From Aquatica leii (taxonomy: Eukaryota; Arthropoda; Insecta; Coleoptera; Lampyridae), in assembly GCA_035610365.1 (NCBI GenBank), contig CM069432.1, positions 21,948,354-22,012,353 on the forward strand: a DNA stretch of 64,000 nt. The letters are read 5' to 3'. Positions within the stretch are counted from its first letter, which is position 1; the number at the start of each line of letters is the position of its first letter. The notes beneath the pieces were generated by a model. That model saw only the letters and a list, made by a program, of their open reading frames with translations. It made no database searches and was not told the origin of the DNA. A program made the translations under genes and the position numbers. This document shows, piece after piece, positions 33,961 through 45,297 of this stretch.

Positions 33961-36900
33961 TTTTAGGGTAATAGTTTATTTCTTATCTTCATTGGGTTTA
34001 CTTTATTCAGCCTGATGCTGTAACACTCTCGTTATACTTAGCGACCAATCGCTATCAGATTTTAATGGTCGAAGACAACGATCGACATAACAATCACTGG
34101 TAAAACAGGTTTGCTGTATCTGTATTTTAATTATATCGATATGTCGCCCACTATCTTGCAATTCTTATTTTGGAAAAAAGTATCGCCGTTAAAAAACAAA
34201 AAGTGCTATACGACCGCCGAACGTATAAGAGTGAATAGAGTATAGGGCACGCGCCGTGCCGTCGTAAAACATCTGGCCAGTAGATTTTGAAATAGAAAAA
34301 ATCTAGACTAAAACTACCTGATATGAAATAAAATTCAAATGTTTGCTACAACCTCTATTAAGTGACGCACATCATCGCTCGATAACCTTAATTTTCTATT
34401 GAATAATGGCTTTAATTAATACGTTCAAGCATCTTGTAAAAATTCGAAATAAAACTGAGTTGCAAAACACACCGTTGCATAAGTTACATCTTTTTTATTC
34501 ATTTTGTTTACGTAGTTACTTCAAACGGGTCGCTGTTTTCGCGTAAAATGCTCCCTCTAACGCGAGAAAATTGAGAATAACTATTTAAATTTAATTATAT
34601 CGTTTAACGAGGTTTTTTGTTTGTTTTTTTGTTGTAAACGGAGAGAGCAAATTTAATATTTTCTTTTCTTTGTCTTTGGCAATTGACGGGTCGCTTGTAA
34701 GATTAGTTTTAATTTTTTTGCGCCGAAAGATCACGCTAACACCTAGAGAATGTAATAAAAATGCATATCGATTATTTCACGTCGCGAAATGTTTTTATTG
34801 CAAGTCCAGTCTGCTGTAAGTCCTCTTTAGATATGACAGTTTTTAAACTGTGGATGCACATTTCGAAAGGTGAAATCTCCACTACGAAACTTTTACATCT
34901 GAAAGGATGTGGCAACATAGCTTGAATCGTGTCATAATCTTAGAAGCTGTTGAATTGTGAACCGCTATAAAACTCTGGTAAAGTCCAGTAATCATTTTGT
35001 TTTGTTTTTTTTAAAAACGCGTGTCAACTAATTAGAGTGTGGTGAAACAATTGCCATGGATCACGCGATATAAATTGTTTATTTAATCCGACCGTATTTA
35101 ATCAAAGTCTGGCAAAATTTCTGAAAGTTCCACTTTTACTTTAAAATTGATTGTGTCCAGAGAAAAATTTAAATTTTAAATTTATCCGAATGCTTTTAAC
35201 CGTATCTAAGCCAGCAGAAAATGGCAGTCAGTGGACGTGAGGTTCAATTTGTTCGACCTTTTCTCGCATAACATGCTTGTGAGACTATTGTGTGATGACT
35301 ATTTGAGCTTTGCGAAGGTGATTTTTTGCCTTGAAAATATATTGTGTTAAATAAAGTTTGATGTTTTGAGATTTTGTTGCTGACGTTGTGTTTCTTACCG
35401 TACATCGCTTGGAAAAAAGAACCTAAGCGTTACTAACACAACCCAAATATTTGCTAATACCTGTTGCCTAAACAAAGCTTAGATTTGAGAAAATAAATAA
35501 ATACGGCCATTCACGACATTAAAGCTTTACAACCAAAACATCGCTTCTCAATGTTGGTGTCAACAATGAACTAAACGACCCTCACAAAAAGATAAAAACA
35601 TGTTAAATAATTTAATAATTATTCAACTAAAAATTGATGAATTATAAATAATTTAAGTTTATTCGTCCATTAATTCATGTCTAACAAAAACCACTTTCTT
35701 CTCTGAAGGTAGCAATATTTACATTATTCTCTTTTCATCTTTTTACTGAATTTGCATACATATTTTCATATTAATTAACACAAACTGCATAACAAAAATT
35801 CAATACACACCGCTGTCACTAAAAGGTTCAACTTTGTAATTTTGATGTCTTTAGAAAAAGCAATTTTGCATTATAAATTTTTGTTGTCTTTTGTGAACTA
35901 AAAAATAATGATACGAATTACCTACATAAACAATTTGGCGAATTTTAGTTTATTGTGTTTATTATTAACAATGATTTTTGATGTTAACGTATTTATGTAC
36001 ATATACAAAAAGTTGGGTAATCCAATTTAATTAATTGTGGAATCATTAAGTCTCGCTTGTCTTAGACGAGGCATGCCATTAGTGTATTCGGTCTCTACCT
36101 TTATTGTTAACGGTATGTAAATGAAATTTTGTACGTGTATAGACATAAACACAATATGCATATTATTTGAGTTAACATCGACAGTTTACTTTTAAATTAA
36201 ACGTTATAATAAATAGAATTTGGAATTTAAAATTGAACCGATTGATATATACAAGAAGTGTGATTAGAATTTTAGTTAGAAAACGGGATTAAATTTTTAA
36301 ATTTCGAGTGTTTAGTAAAAATGTATGTCAAAATTTTTGTTATTAAAAATATTTGCGAAACACAAAATATAGCAATTTTGATAAATTGAAACCTATAATT
36401 TAATAATAATAATTTTAATTTGGCAGTTTGTTAGAACAAATTGAGGTTTTACTAATGTAATAAAAAACCTAACGATTACAAAATCATTAATGTAGAAGTC
36501 CAATAGATTAAATAGAATTTAATTTGTTATCCAGTAGCAATCGTACCCTGTTGTCACAAAAAATATCTTTTAGGTTTTTGTTGCGTCCGTAATGTTACAA
36601 TTACAATTTGTTTTTTGTTATAATGATTTTGAAATCACATTAATTTTAATTATTACAATTTCAGTATATTCAGTGTCATTAAAAAGGTAATTAACATTCT
36701 TTCTTAAATTATTTTTTTCTAAATTTCTTTTTCGTGCGATAGTTTTTATAAATTCAATTTTTGTTTGTGTTTTTAATTTAAAAAACGTGCGAGTTTCACC
36801 CACATAAACTCACGGAAGAAACAACATGCTAATTATTTTTTTAATTTTTATTTATTGATGGAAAAGTAAAATGTTCCTGGCACTCTGAAATTTTACGTTT

Positions 36901-37022
36901 ACTGAAGACTTCCTTATTTTATATTAATGATGTTTTATATTTTATATAAAATTTGTTTATACTACTCTAATTTTTGAAAAAGCTTTTGCTCGTCAATTAC
37001 AACAATTGAAAATTAAAAAAAA
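33961..37022. other. Long AT-rich noncoding stretch
   Basis: There are no ORFs with recognisable domains and no repeat ends that I can support. The 5' LTR and primer-binding site of the family B element that starts at 37023 would be expected at the right end, but I could not identify them. Confidence 0.4.
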
Positions 37023-37198
37023 ATGAAAACAACGCTTCATAAACTCGCACGGGTCCTAGAGATAAGTCTCCTGGATAACATGAAACGAGACGATTTATTG
37101 GAGCGGTTGGTGACCAATTGACGGCTCAAAAACAACCAACACAAAGAGAAATGGAAGAAACGCCGGCATTTCACATAATGCCAGATTCGTCGAAAAAT
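37023..37198 (+). pseudogene. Family B Gag N-terminus
   Basis: The ATG at 37023 starts MKTTLHKLARVLEI and KRDDLLERLVTN. A stop and one-base shift follow, then TAQKQPTQREMEETPAFHIM and PDSSKN, typical of the segment just before the Gag core. It ends where the LINE begins at about 37199. It is assigned to the same gene as 40513-40785 by order and lineage. Confidence 0.55.
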
Positions 37199-37799
37199 AG
37201 AGTTTTGTGTGTCTCATCCCTGAAGAGTTTTTCCATAGTTGCTTATACTCCGCTGCAAGTTTGCTGCATTTCTTTTCCGGTCTCGTATCCGATTCCGAAA
37301 ACGGGTTCAGGTCCGATATGTGTCCCTGTTGCGCCCTTTTTTGCTAGTGCGTCCGTCATTAGGTTACCTTTTACATTCTGGTCTCTTGGTACCCAGATGC
37401 ACTAGTTGGCGAGTTGTCAATATTTCCAGACTGTTTATGCATGCCATAATCAGTTTGAATTTTATTACTAGTGATCTTAGCGCCAGTAGTGCTGTTTGGC
37501 TGTCAGACATGATCGGTATCGGCCCATTTGTGTATGATTTCGACTCGATAATGTTCTTGACACACCAGTCAATAGCAGCTACTTCAGCTTGAAAAGCGGA
37601 TGCATTTTACCCAAAATCAGCAAAAATTGCTTCCTATTGTGCTTGTCTCCTTATACTCCTGCTCTGGTACCGTATCGATATTTGGCCCCATCTGTGTACC
37701 AGATAGTTCCTTTAACCGTGCCTGGGTAAATGTTTTTTGTTCACTCGTCTCGTGACGGTATTATCATAGTTAAGATTGTTTCTTCACGCAGCACGTTGT
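37199..37799 (-). pseudogene. R1-like LINE RNase H domain remnant
   Basis: On the minus strand the first RNase H strand reads GTIWYTDGAKYRYGT (about 37660-37705; catalytic Asp in TDGAK). A later MSDSQTALLALRS (about 37470-37510) holds another catalytic Asp. Frames change between them. The match to retroelement RNase H is clear from these two motifs. Confidence 0.65.
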
Positions 37800-37803
37800 A
37801 TAT

Positions 37804-39309
37804 TATTACCAACCCCTACCAGCTGCAGTGGGGTAGTAATAATGGATGCAGAAAAATTCCAATTGGAATTAATAGTCAAAAGAATATTGCCCTAGCTCAG
37901 GAAAGGGGAAGTAGGTTAGAAAGAATAATGCAGCCGAATTTAGAGATAGCTTATATAATAAAAAATAAATGCACTTTGATATTTAAGAGATTTAGAAAAT
38001 ACCCAGAGATACAGGCGCCAGGTAGTTTATTTTGAATTAACAGGTGTAATTCTGGCTAAATTACCAAAGCCGATCAAAGAAATACATATACAGTAAATAT
38101 ACTTAACTACTTAAGGATACAATAGATATAAGAATAATATATACATATAGTAAGCAAATTAGACCTAAGTTAATATGGACTCTAAATACATACGAGTCGA
38201 GAACACAAATTAAAGAATTTTTGTAATTTCTACCGTTAGGGAGTAATTTCCCTCGGTGCAATCATCGTCGAAACAAATTACTTACTCGTAGAGTAATCCA
38301 AACAAATTAAGTAAAATTAAGTACGATTAGATACAATTAAATCATATTTAGTAAAATTTAAGTGAAATTTAAGTAAAAGTGAAGTAAACGTCTACTCAAT
38401 CAAAAGGCTTAAGCAAACTTGGTCTAGTCACAATCACACGACCAATTATGAATCGTTAAAGCAAATAACACTACATAAAATGTAAAAATATAGAATACTA
38501 CCTTACTGTCACAGGTAACAATGTTTTACATACACCGATCGATCGACTGACTTGTCCAGAGCTCTGCCCAAGTGTTCGTCCTTAGTGGTCGGAAAAGAAA
38601 ATAACTAAAACACACAAAAGTAAGAAAGTAACCACACTTCACATTTAATGTAGGTTAGCACATAAGCAAAATTACAACAATAGATAGAAGCTGATAATTG
38701 AAGTTACGTTTACTTAACTTAAGAAAAGAAAATTAGCGTTGTAAATTTCCATAAGCTGCATCCAATAAAATTCTGAAGAAACGATCATTCGCCGTAGTTA
38801 TTCCAAATCGAACAGTAAGGATTAGATAAATTGTCTCAATCAGATATCGTAATTATAACACATAACGGCACTCGTCGCCATCTTTAGCATCGACGCAAGA
38901 GAGATGTGCGAGGTTGACTTTCACCCGCCATCTTGTACCCTTTTATTCTTTGTAAACGGTTACATTTAGGAGCAAGCAGCCAAGATAAATAAAGAAAATC
39001 GGTAAGATAAAAAACCCTCTGTAAATATTTGTCTAAGTTAGCAACAATAAAATGTGGATTAGAAAACTTACCAAGCTAAGAGTTGACCATTTAAAACTAA
39101 ATTTTTATAGCAGCGTCAAAACTACGTGCTTAGCAACTACAAGACAAGCTGACAAGAAGGCGCCAAATACAAGTAACGCATGCGCTAAACTTTGGACTTA
39201 GTTCAAACCCGCATCTCATTGTAGAGGCCCATTTTATATTTACGTTACTGAATAAAAGAAAACTGGTGCGTTCATTTGAGAACGTTACTAAATAAAAGAA
39301 AACGTAACA
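37804..39309 (-). mobile_element. Solo LTR (1506 bp) inside the R1-like LINE
   Basis: ATAT duplications flank it (37800-37803 and 39310-39313). The minus strand starts TGTTACGTTTTC and ends GGTAATA, so the canonical CA end has become TA. The start resembles the TGTTACG start of family A, but the rest differs. LINE coding sequence resumes on both sides. A hairpin ATTATTAC...GTAATAAT lies at about 37802-37843. Confidence 0.7.
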
Positions 39310-39314
39310 ATATA

Positions 39315-40512
39315 CCCGGTTTGTTTTCCCGGTAATTGAGGCGTGTTCTTTAATCTGCAGCCTGTATACTACTTGCTTCCATCATTGCAACGAGGTGTAA
39401 TGGTGGAAGTGAAAGTAGTGCTTCTATGGCTGCTGTGAGCGTGGTTCTCATCGCTCGTGTTATCAGTAGACTTGTCATTTTCTGTACTTTGCAGCTCTGC
39501 TTTTCAGGTTGGTTCTGTTACCCCATACAAGCGCGCCGTATGTGATGATGGGTCTTGTTACCACAGTATATAATGATTTGGCCATTGTGGGTTTCAATCC
39601 CCATGTGTGCCCGATCATCCGTTTGTATGTATTAAGAACCCGGATGGCTTTCGTTGTGACTTTTTCAAGATGAGCATTGAAAGTCAGTCTAGTATCAAGA
39701 GTAAGTCCCAGATATTTGACTTCTTTTGTCATCGAGAACGTAATTCCGTACATCGTAAGTAGTTTCATGTCATCCGTTTTCCGTCGTTTGGTAAACGGAA
39801 CAATTGCCGTCTTAGTTGAGTTTACTGATAGTCCTTCTTTTTTGCACCATTTTTCGACGGTGTTTAGTGCACTTTGCATTATGTTTGATACAGTTACCTA
39901 AAACTTCCCGTTTGTGATAATAGTGAGATCGTCGGCGTATCCTAAAGCAAATATCCCATCGTCTTCTAGTTTTTGTAGTGGACCGTCCATTTCGAGGCAC
40001 CACAATAGGGGTGATAGCACACCGCATTAGGGGCATTTGCCAGCTACTTTGACTCCCACAGTGCTACCGTACAAAGTAGCTGTTACCATCCGATTCCTGA
40101 GCATTGAATTGCCCCAGTTTCGGACTAGAGGTGCGATTCCTCTATTGCCCTTGCAACTGAGGTGAAGGTAGTATTGTCAAATCTTTCTTCAATATCTAAA
40201 AAAGCACCCAATGTAGTGTCATTCTATTGGATTGCATTTTTGCATCTGCTTACTAGTTGGTGAATTGCTAGCTCGCAAAATTTTCCAGATTGGTAAGCAT
40301 AGTAGTTTCGTTGCAGAGGCGGAGCTTTTAGTGCCCTGTCCCGTATATACCTGTCGACTACTTTCTAAAGTAGTTTTAAGATGAAAGAAGTTAAGCTGAT
40401 AAGGAATAAATTCCATCAGCTCCTGGAGACTGAAAGGGTTTAAACGTATTGATTCCCCATTCTAGGCTTTCAGGATTGATTATTTTTTCCAGTTCCTTTT
40501 GGGTTAACGCAA
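39315..40512 (-). pseudogene. R1-like LINE reverse transcriptase
   Basis: The RT N-terminus reads LEWGINTFKPFQSPGADGIY at about 40410-40480. The catalytic YADD is at about 39930-39942 (GYADDLTIITNGK). The stretch 39475-39879 reads ALNTVEKWCKKEGLSVN, then EVKYLGLTLDTRLTFNAHL and KSLYTVVTRPIITYGALVWG. Stops interrupt the region between the N-terminus and YADD. The fit to the R1 group is good. It is non-functional. Confidence 0.75.
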
Positions 40513-40785
40513 ATGTTACATCGATGGTCGGATTCATTCGTATTGGAGACAGCTAGAACATATCTAACGGGAGGTGCACGACATTGGCTACAAAGCAATC
40601 CTGCAAACTTAAATACGTTTACGAAGTTTGCAGAAGAGTTCAAGAATATGTTTTGTGGAAACGTTAGTAGAACAAAAAGGTGGAATCGTATGATTACGAG
40701 AAAGCAAGGGAATAAGGACTCGTACTTCTACAAAAAAATGAATTTATGCAAAAAGTTGAACTTGTACTTTGGAGTACAAAAATAA
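40513..40785 (+). pseudogene. Family B Gag core
   Basis: Open frame LHRWSDSFVLETARTYLTGG then ARHWLQSN and FAEEFKNMFCGNVSRTKRW: the conserved retrotransposon Gag (capsid-like) helices. It stops at 40783-40785 in a Lys/Leu-rich segment. Its N-terminal half is upstream of the nested LINE. Confidence 0.75.
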
Positions 40786-40945
40786 CAAGTACTAATTGGT
40801 TTATAGAACCGCGGACTATGTAGGGCGATGTTAGCTAGGTCACAGAAGACAGAAATAAATAATAAATAGGGACACTGATAAGACGGTAAAGAAAAAAGGC
40901 GTAAGGCAGGTAAACATCTCACAAGCCGAAAATTGGAGGAGTCGC

Positions 40946-41134
40946 GTGACAACGATGCAAGTTTTCCCAATGAAAGAAGAACCAAAGCCGATGAGAGAGC
41001 GTGCGACCAGGCCATTTCGTTGTTTTAATTTTAGCGAAGACTCACACTTAAGCAAAGATTACAAGTTGCCGCAAGACATAAATTGTTACCATTGCAAAGA
41101 ACCCTTTCACATCAGCATAAATTGTCCAAATTGA
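40946..41134 (+). pseudogene. Family B nucleocapsid zinc knuckles
   Basis: Two knuckles: the first is degenerate (CFNFSEDSHLSKDY, lacking the second and last Cys); the second fits C-x2-C-x4-H-x4-C exactly (CYHCKEPFHISINC). Such knuckles bind genomic RNA. The position after the Gag core is as expected. Confidence 0.7.
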
Positions 41135-41226
41135 CAACCGGAAAAAGAGGTGAACAAAACAAGTAAGAAGATATCTCTAACAGGAACAAATACATCCGCG
41201 ACATTACAATAAACGATTACGAAGGA

Positions 41227-41553
41227 TTGCAGTGTTTTTTAGACATGGGGGCGACGATAAGCACAATAAAGGAGGACCTAGTGCGTGATTTAAAACTAAC
41301 AAAAAGTTACGTGGCAGAAACTGCATTCGGGTTTGACGGAACGAAAGTTTTAAGTTACAGTTTCGTGATTGCAAAAATTTCCATGGATGGGGTCGTCATG
41401 AAAGGTGTAAAAATGTACGTAGTGCCGAACGAAGTACAGAATGCAGCGGTGTTGTTAGGTCAGAATTTTACGGATCACACGGACATGGCTTTCATTGAGA
41501 AAGACGATAAATTAGTGTTCGGGCAAAATCGGATCCATTTTTCGATAAAATAA
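41227..41553 (+). pseudogene. Family B aspartic protease
   Basis: The active-site segment reads CFLDMGATIST, where the usual D-S/T-G-A has Met at the second position. The flap/C-terminal hallmark reads AAVLLGQNFTDH. The length of about 108 codons fits a retroelement protease monomer. The Asp is kept, but the D-M-G change and lost neighbours argue against activity. Confidence 0.7.
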
Positions 41554-41763
41554 AATTACCCGAAATGAATAATAATAAATTGAACGTGAGCGCAACTCAA
41601 ACTACAACATTACAACCTTACAGCATAAACTTTTTAAATGCAAAAATTAGTTAATTAAACGTGCAAGTGCCAATACGAATGCGAATGAATAGGAAGACGC
41701 TAGTGATAACGCGAACGTGACGGTGAGTACCAATGAGTTGGATACAAATCTGAGTAAATAACG

Positions 41764-42093
41764 GTGTACAAACCGGAAATGGATATAATCGATGCGGACA
41801 CGACGTCGCTGTATGCGTCGCCTGTGTTGCTAATTAAAAAGAAATCGGGCGAACCAAAGCTAGTGGTGGACTACCGGAAGTTAAATAGTCAGACCTCAAG
41901 AAATCCTTTTCCTCTACCAAACATTGACGAACAGTTTGAGCATTTGACGGGGTGCGAATTATTCCCAACATTGTATTTGGCGCACGCATTCTTTCAGATA
42001 CTCTTGACAACGGGCGCGAAACCAAAGACAGCCTTTGTGACACCGGACGACTCAGATGAGTTTACGATAATGTGTTTCGTATTGGTAAAATGA
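41764..42093 (+). pseudogene. Family B reverse transcriptase N-terminal part
   Basis: The frame has YASPVLLIKKKSGEPKLVVD, YRKLNSQTSRNPFPLPNIDE and KPKTAFVTPDDSDEFTIMCF: RT fingers and palm entry. The catalytic Asp of the usual TTLDL is lost (ELFPTLYLAHAFFQ). The frame ends before the YxDD box, which is deleted together with RNase H. Confidence 0.75.
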
Positions 42094-42269
42094 AATAACT
42101 TAATGATGAAAGCCTTGTTGGTCGTAGATACCTGTAAACGGAGGTCTGCGTTGCACTAACGTTACCAAAAGAAATGAAATCGTGCTTTTAAAATTTGACA
42201 CTCAACCACGAAAAGTGGGCGTGTCGAAAATAAATCTTATACTAGAAAGTTTTTAATATACCACATTTT

Positions 42270-43268
42270 TAACATAACAGGTGTATTGATGAAATCACCA
42301 GGTGGAAAACAACCGGGCTTGTTGCATCTGCTTCCAATACCGGAGAAAGTGTTCTCGCATATAGACATGGATCATCAAGGTTCTTTTGTACGAAGTACCT
42401 ATTGGTGATAATCGACGGTTTATCAAGGTTTGTGAAATTGTAAGTGTTTAGAAAAATTCATAAACGATTTACAGCGGAAGCGTTTAAACAATTTTGTGTA
42501 CGGAACGGGATACTAGATAGATACAGTTCAGGACACCTAATGGCAATACCTCTAACTATCCTGACAAAAATGCAGAGTAAAACAACTTGGGATCGTTCCA
42601 TAGACCAAGTACAAAGAGACGCAAACAACGTAATAAACAAAGTCACGGGTAGATCACCGTTTTAAGTGGTGTTTGGGTACATACCGCACTTCCAGGATGG
42701 AATACTAAGAAGAATTCCAGAAGAAAATAATCCGCAGGAGAATGCATCAAAAATACAAAACGCGATTCGGAAAAAAATCGAGAAAGAACATATCAAATAC
42801 AAGGCGTATTAGGACAGGAGACGTTACAAAAACGAAGGTTACAGCGTAGAAGACATTGTTTGTGCAAATTTACCGTTAATTTTTACTGAGAAACCGACCA
42901 AAACGCAGCCCAAGTATTAGCGGCCGTATGTAATTACGGAAGTTTTACCAGTTGAGTTCTACAGAATAAGCGCAATGGCGGAAAATGGAAACAGAAATTA
43001 CAAGACTGCAATACACGTCAGTAAGTTAAAAATCTACAGAAATGCACACGAATTTGACAATAAAAATGAGTACATCGAACCCGAGGATCTTGACCTGCAT
43101 CGTGCGAGTTCAACGGACGACGCATCAGAAGCTAAGTTAACGAGCGAGAGAAGGAAAACATCGATGGTGGCGGGTACTACAACAGACGAGCAAACTCCGG
43201 GGCAACCAACCAGAGTCAAGCGGACTCGACGATTTTGTTTAAAAAAAAACTCCAGTGCAGGAGTTTGA
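42270..43268 (+). pseudogene. Family B integrase, internally deleted
   Basis: Pieces in order: SPGGKQPGLLH and VFSHIDMDHQGSFVRS (first catalytic Asp), a deletion, then TAEAFKQFCVRNGI, VQRDANNVINKVTGRSPF, the linker, and a C-terminal chromodomain-like tail with NYKTAIHVSKLKIYRNAHE. The tail ends ERRKTSMVAGTTTDEQTP and a few codons. Frameshifts occur near 42440 and 42660. A tail match at 24073-24294 ties this copy to its sister. Confidence 0.75.
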
Positions 43269-43286
43269 GTTGAGGGCGCGCATGAG

Positions 43287-44197
43287 TGGCACCCATGTTT
43301 TATAATTTTGTTCTAATTTAGTAGGTGTCTGTAAGTGAAGCCGTTCGGACGTAATTCTTTTTTGGCGTACGAGAGATTATTATCTATATTATTATATTCT
43401 ATTTTGTGCAAATGTTTGCTTACTTCTAAACAACGTGATTTGCTGAAATTACTACTTCCTATAAAACTGGTCAAAAGGTCGCTTAACTACTAGGTGCAAG
43501 AAAAATAGTTAACGCGTTGTTAGGAATATTTCTTTAACATTACTTTTGAAACCGTATTGTACATATACTGTAAGTTGATTCCAAACACTGACGTCTTGAG
43601 TCGAATCAACTTCTAGTGAGAAATGCTTTGGTTTGTTGAGTTCTTTTACCAAGTTTTTTTATGTATAATTTAGGCAATGCCTTTTTTCTTTACTAAATTT
43701 ATTTGGCAGTGGGTTTGTATGTACATTTGGTGTCTCCGAGTTAAGGATTTTACAGGTACTCAAGGAGTGGCACCCGTTTTTTTTTTATTAAAACATTCTC
43801 AACTACGCGTACTCATTAATATTTCAACTAGCCGTGGTGTCTATCTGTGACTATCAAATTTTAGCCTAATGAAGTGCTCGCTCAAAACGTTGTCACGAAA
43901 ATAGAGTAAATGTGGATTCATATTTCTTACTTTTAATTATATATTTCTTAGTGTTATTTAATACTTCTAATAAAACTTTTTAACATTATTAGAAGAAACT
44001 AACGCATTGTAAATAAGAAAAAAATATTACCTTTTAATTAAATTATTTGTTTAAATTTTAATAAACATGTTATTTCTATATTACATCAAAGGCATTTTTT
44101 TTTGAACAAATCCGTTTTTGACGTTACCGAAACTAATTGATTAAACAGATAAATGCGACATTTAAATTATTTTTAATTTGAAAAGTGATATGTTTAA
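43287..44197 (+). repeat. Family B 3' LTR (right end approximate)
   Basis: A GAGTTGAGGGCGCGCATGAG stretch (polypurine-like, partly eroded) precedes TGGCACCCATGTTTTATAAT at 43287. The sister LTR at 24048 (minus) aligns over its first 260 bp or so, and the 33-kb fragment aligns to 43610-43830. The end was not found. Confidence 0.6.
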
Positions 44198-44201
44198 ATA
44201 A

Positions 44202-45224
44202 TGAATAAATGCGTTTGTTTACTAATTTTGACCTTTAGATTTTACATATTGTGTTTTGAAACAACACTGTTTTTTTTTTATTTTAAAATAACGTTTTGAA
44301 ATGAACAAGTATCACATTACCGTTTGTTATAGAATACTAAATTCTTCGTCAAAAAGTCGAAATTATTTTGATGTGTACCTGATCCGCTTTGTAGGCTTTG
44401 TCAAATTTATTCGCTTATAAACATTTCTACGCTTGTATGCTTTGCGTTTGTGTTTCAGAATTCTACTATTCCACAAAAAGCAACAAGGGTCTTTAACCTA
44501 AATTTGCTTTTGTTTAGTCTTATTAATCAACTGTAACAAAATGGATTAGATACTATTGTGGCATTTAAATTTTAAATTAATAGAAGGTGTGATTTTAATT
44601 TTTAAATTAACTTTATTATTTGCTGATTACTTACCATATGGACACATGTTAACTTAATCCAATCTAATTTTATTATTTGTAAGGTTTAAAAAGTATAACG
44701 TCGTTTTGTTTTTGTTTTGTATTCTGAAACAAAAATGACGAGAGAGAGAGAGAGAGAGAGAAACAGAGAGAGCGTATTACCGCTAATTCTAAGCTTATAA
44801 AGTATTCATAAGTACACATTCATACAAGTACATACATCGTACGTATTTAATAGACACACAAATAATAACTAAGTTAAACAAATAAAATGGATTAGAATTA
44901 CAAATATTATCAAATAATAATCATTTAGATCTTATTGTAGATATGGTAGTAACAATATTACTATCACTAGTTCGCACTTTTTAATTTTATTTACAACTGA
45001 TACTCGTTTATGTTAACAACATGTACACGACGTATTTATGTTTTACTAGCACCGACACTTTATTTATTTAACTTCACACGCGTTATTCACAAAATTTTAT
45101 CAATTCCATTCGAAAAACTGACCTATGCTTCTTTTGAACCGTTTTTATATATTTCTGTTATCTGTCTCTAGAATGTTCAACATTCTTCGGTCTCGTATTT
45201 GTAAATAACTTTGCGAACGTTTCA
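44202..45224 (-). repeat. 3' LTR of the macro-domain gypsy element
   Basis: On the minus strand it starts TGAAACGTTCGC at 45224, just after AGGAAGGAAGCG, a fair polypurine tract. It holds a TATA-like ATATATAAAAACGG and AATAAA motifs. The first 105 bp match the 5' LTR stub at 49136-49243. The left end is tentative. Confidence 0.55.
44740..44770. repeat. GA dinucleotide microsatellite
   Basis: About 11 uninterrupted GA units followed by imperfect GA-rich sequence to about 44774. Confidence 0.9.
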
Positions 45225-45297
45225 ACGCTTCCTTCCTAAGACTATTGTGTCACAGAACAGAAAATTGGATGCGACACCGGTAGAAAGGATCGTGGCG

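Larger units (their letters stand above)
37199..40512 (-). mobile_element. 5'-truncated R1/LOA/I-type LINE nested in gag
   Basis: Reading leftward from 40512: RT N-terminus, YADD box, thumb region, then RNase H to about 37199. Total LINE sequence is about 1.8 kb, plus a 1.5-kb solo LTR. Endonuclease and ORF1 are missing (5' truncation). An RNase H domain downstream of RT is found in R1-related, LOA and I groups, not in CR1/Jockey, so this is a different LINE from copies 1 and 2. The 3' tail and target duplication are not identifiable. Confidence 0.75.
37023..44197 (+). mobile_element. Decayed Ty3/gypsy element (family B), plus strand
   Basis: Gag, protease, RT and integrase pieces follow in the canonical order, then a 3' LTR from 43287. 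Gag is split by an R1-like LINE (37199-40512), which is itself split by a solo LTR. Internal deletions remove the RT palm with its catalytic box, RNase H and part of integrase. The right limit of the LTR is not defined; 44197 is the largest extent compatible with the neighbouring element. Confidence 0.8.
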
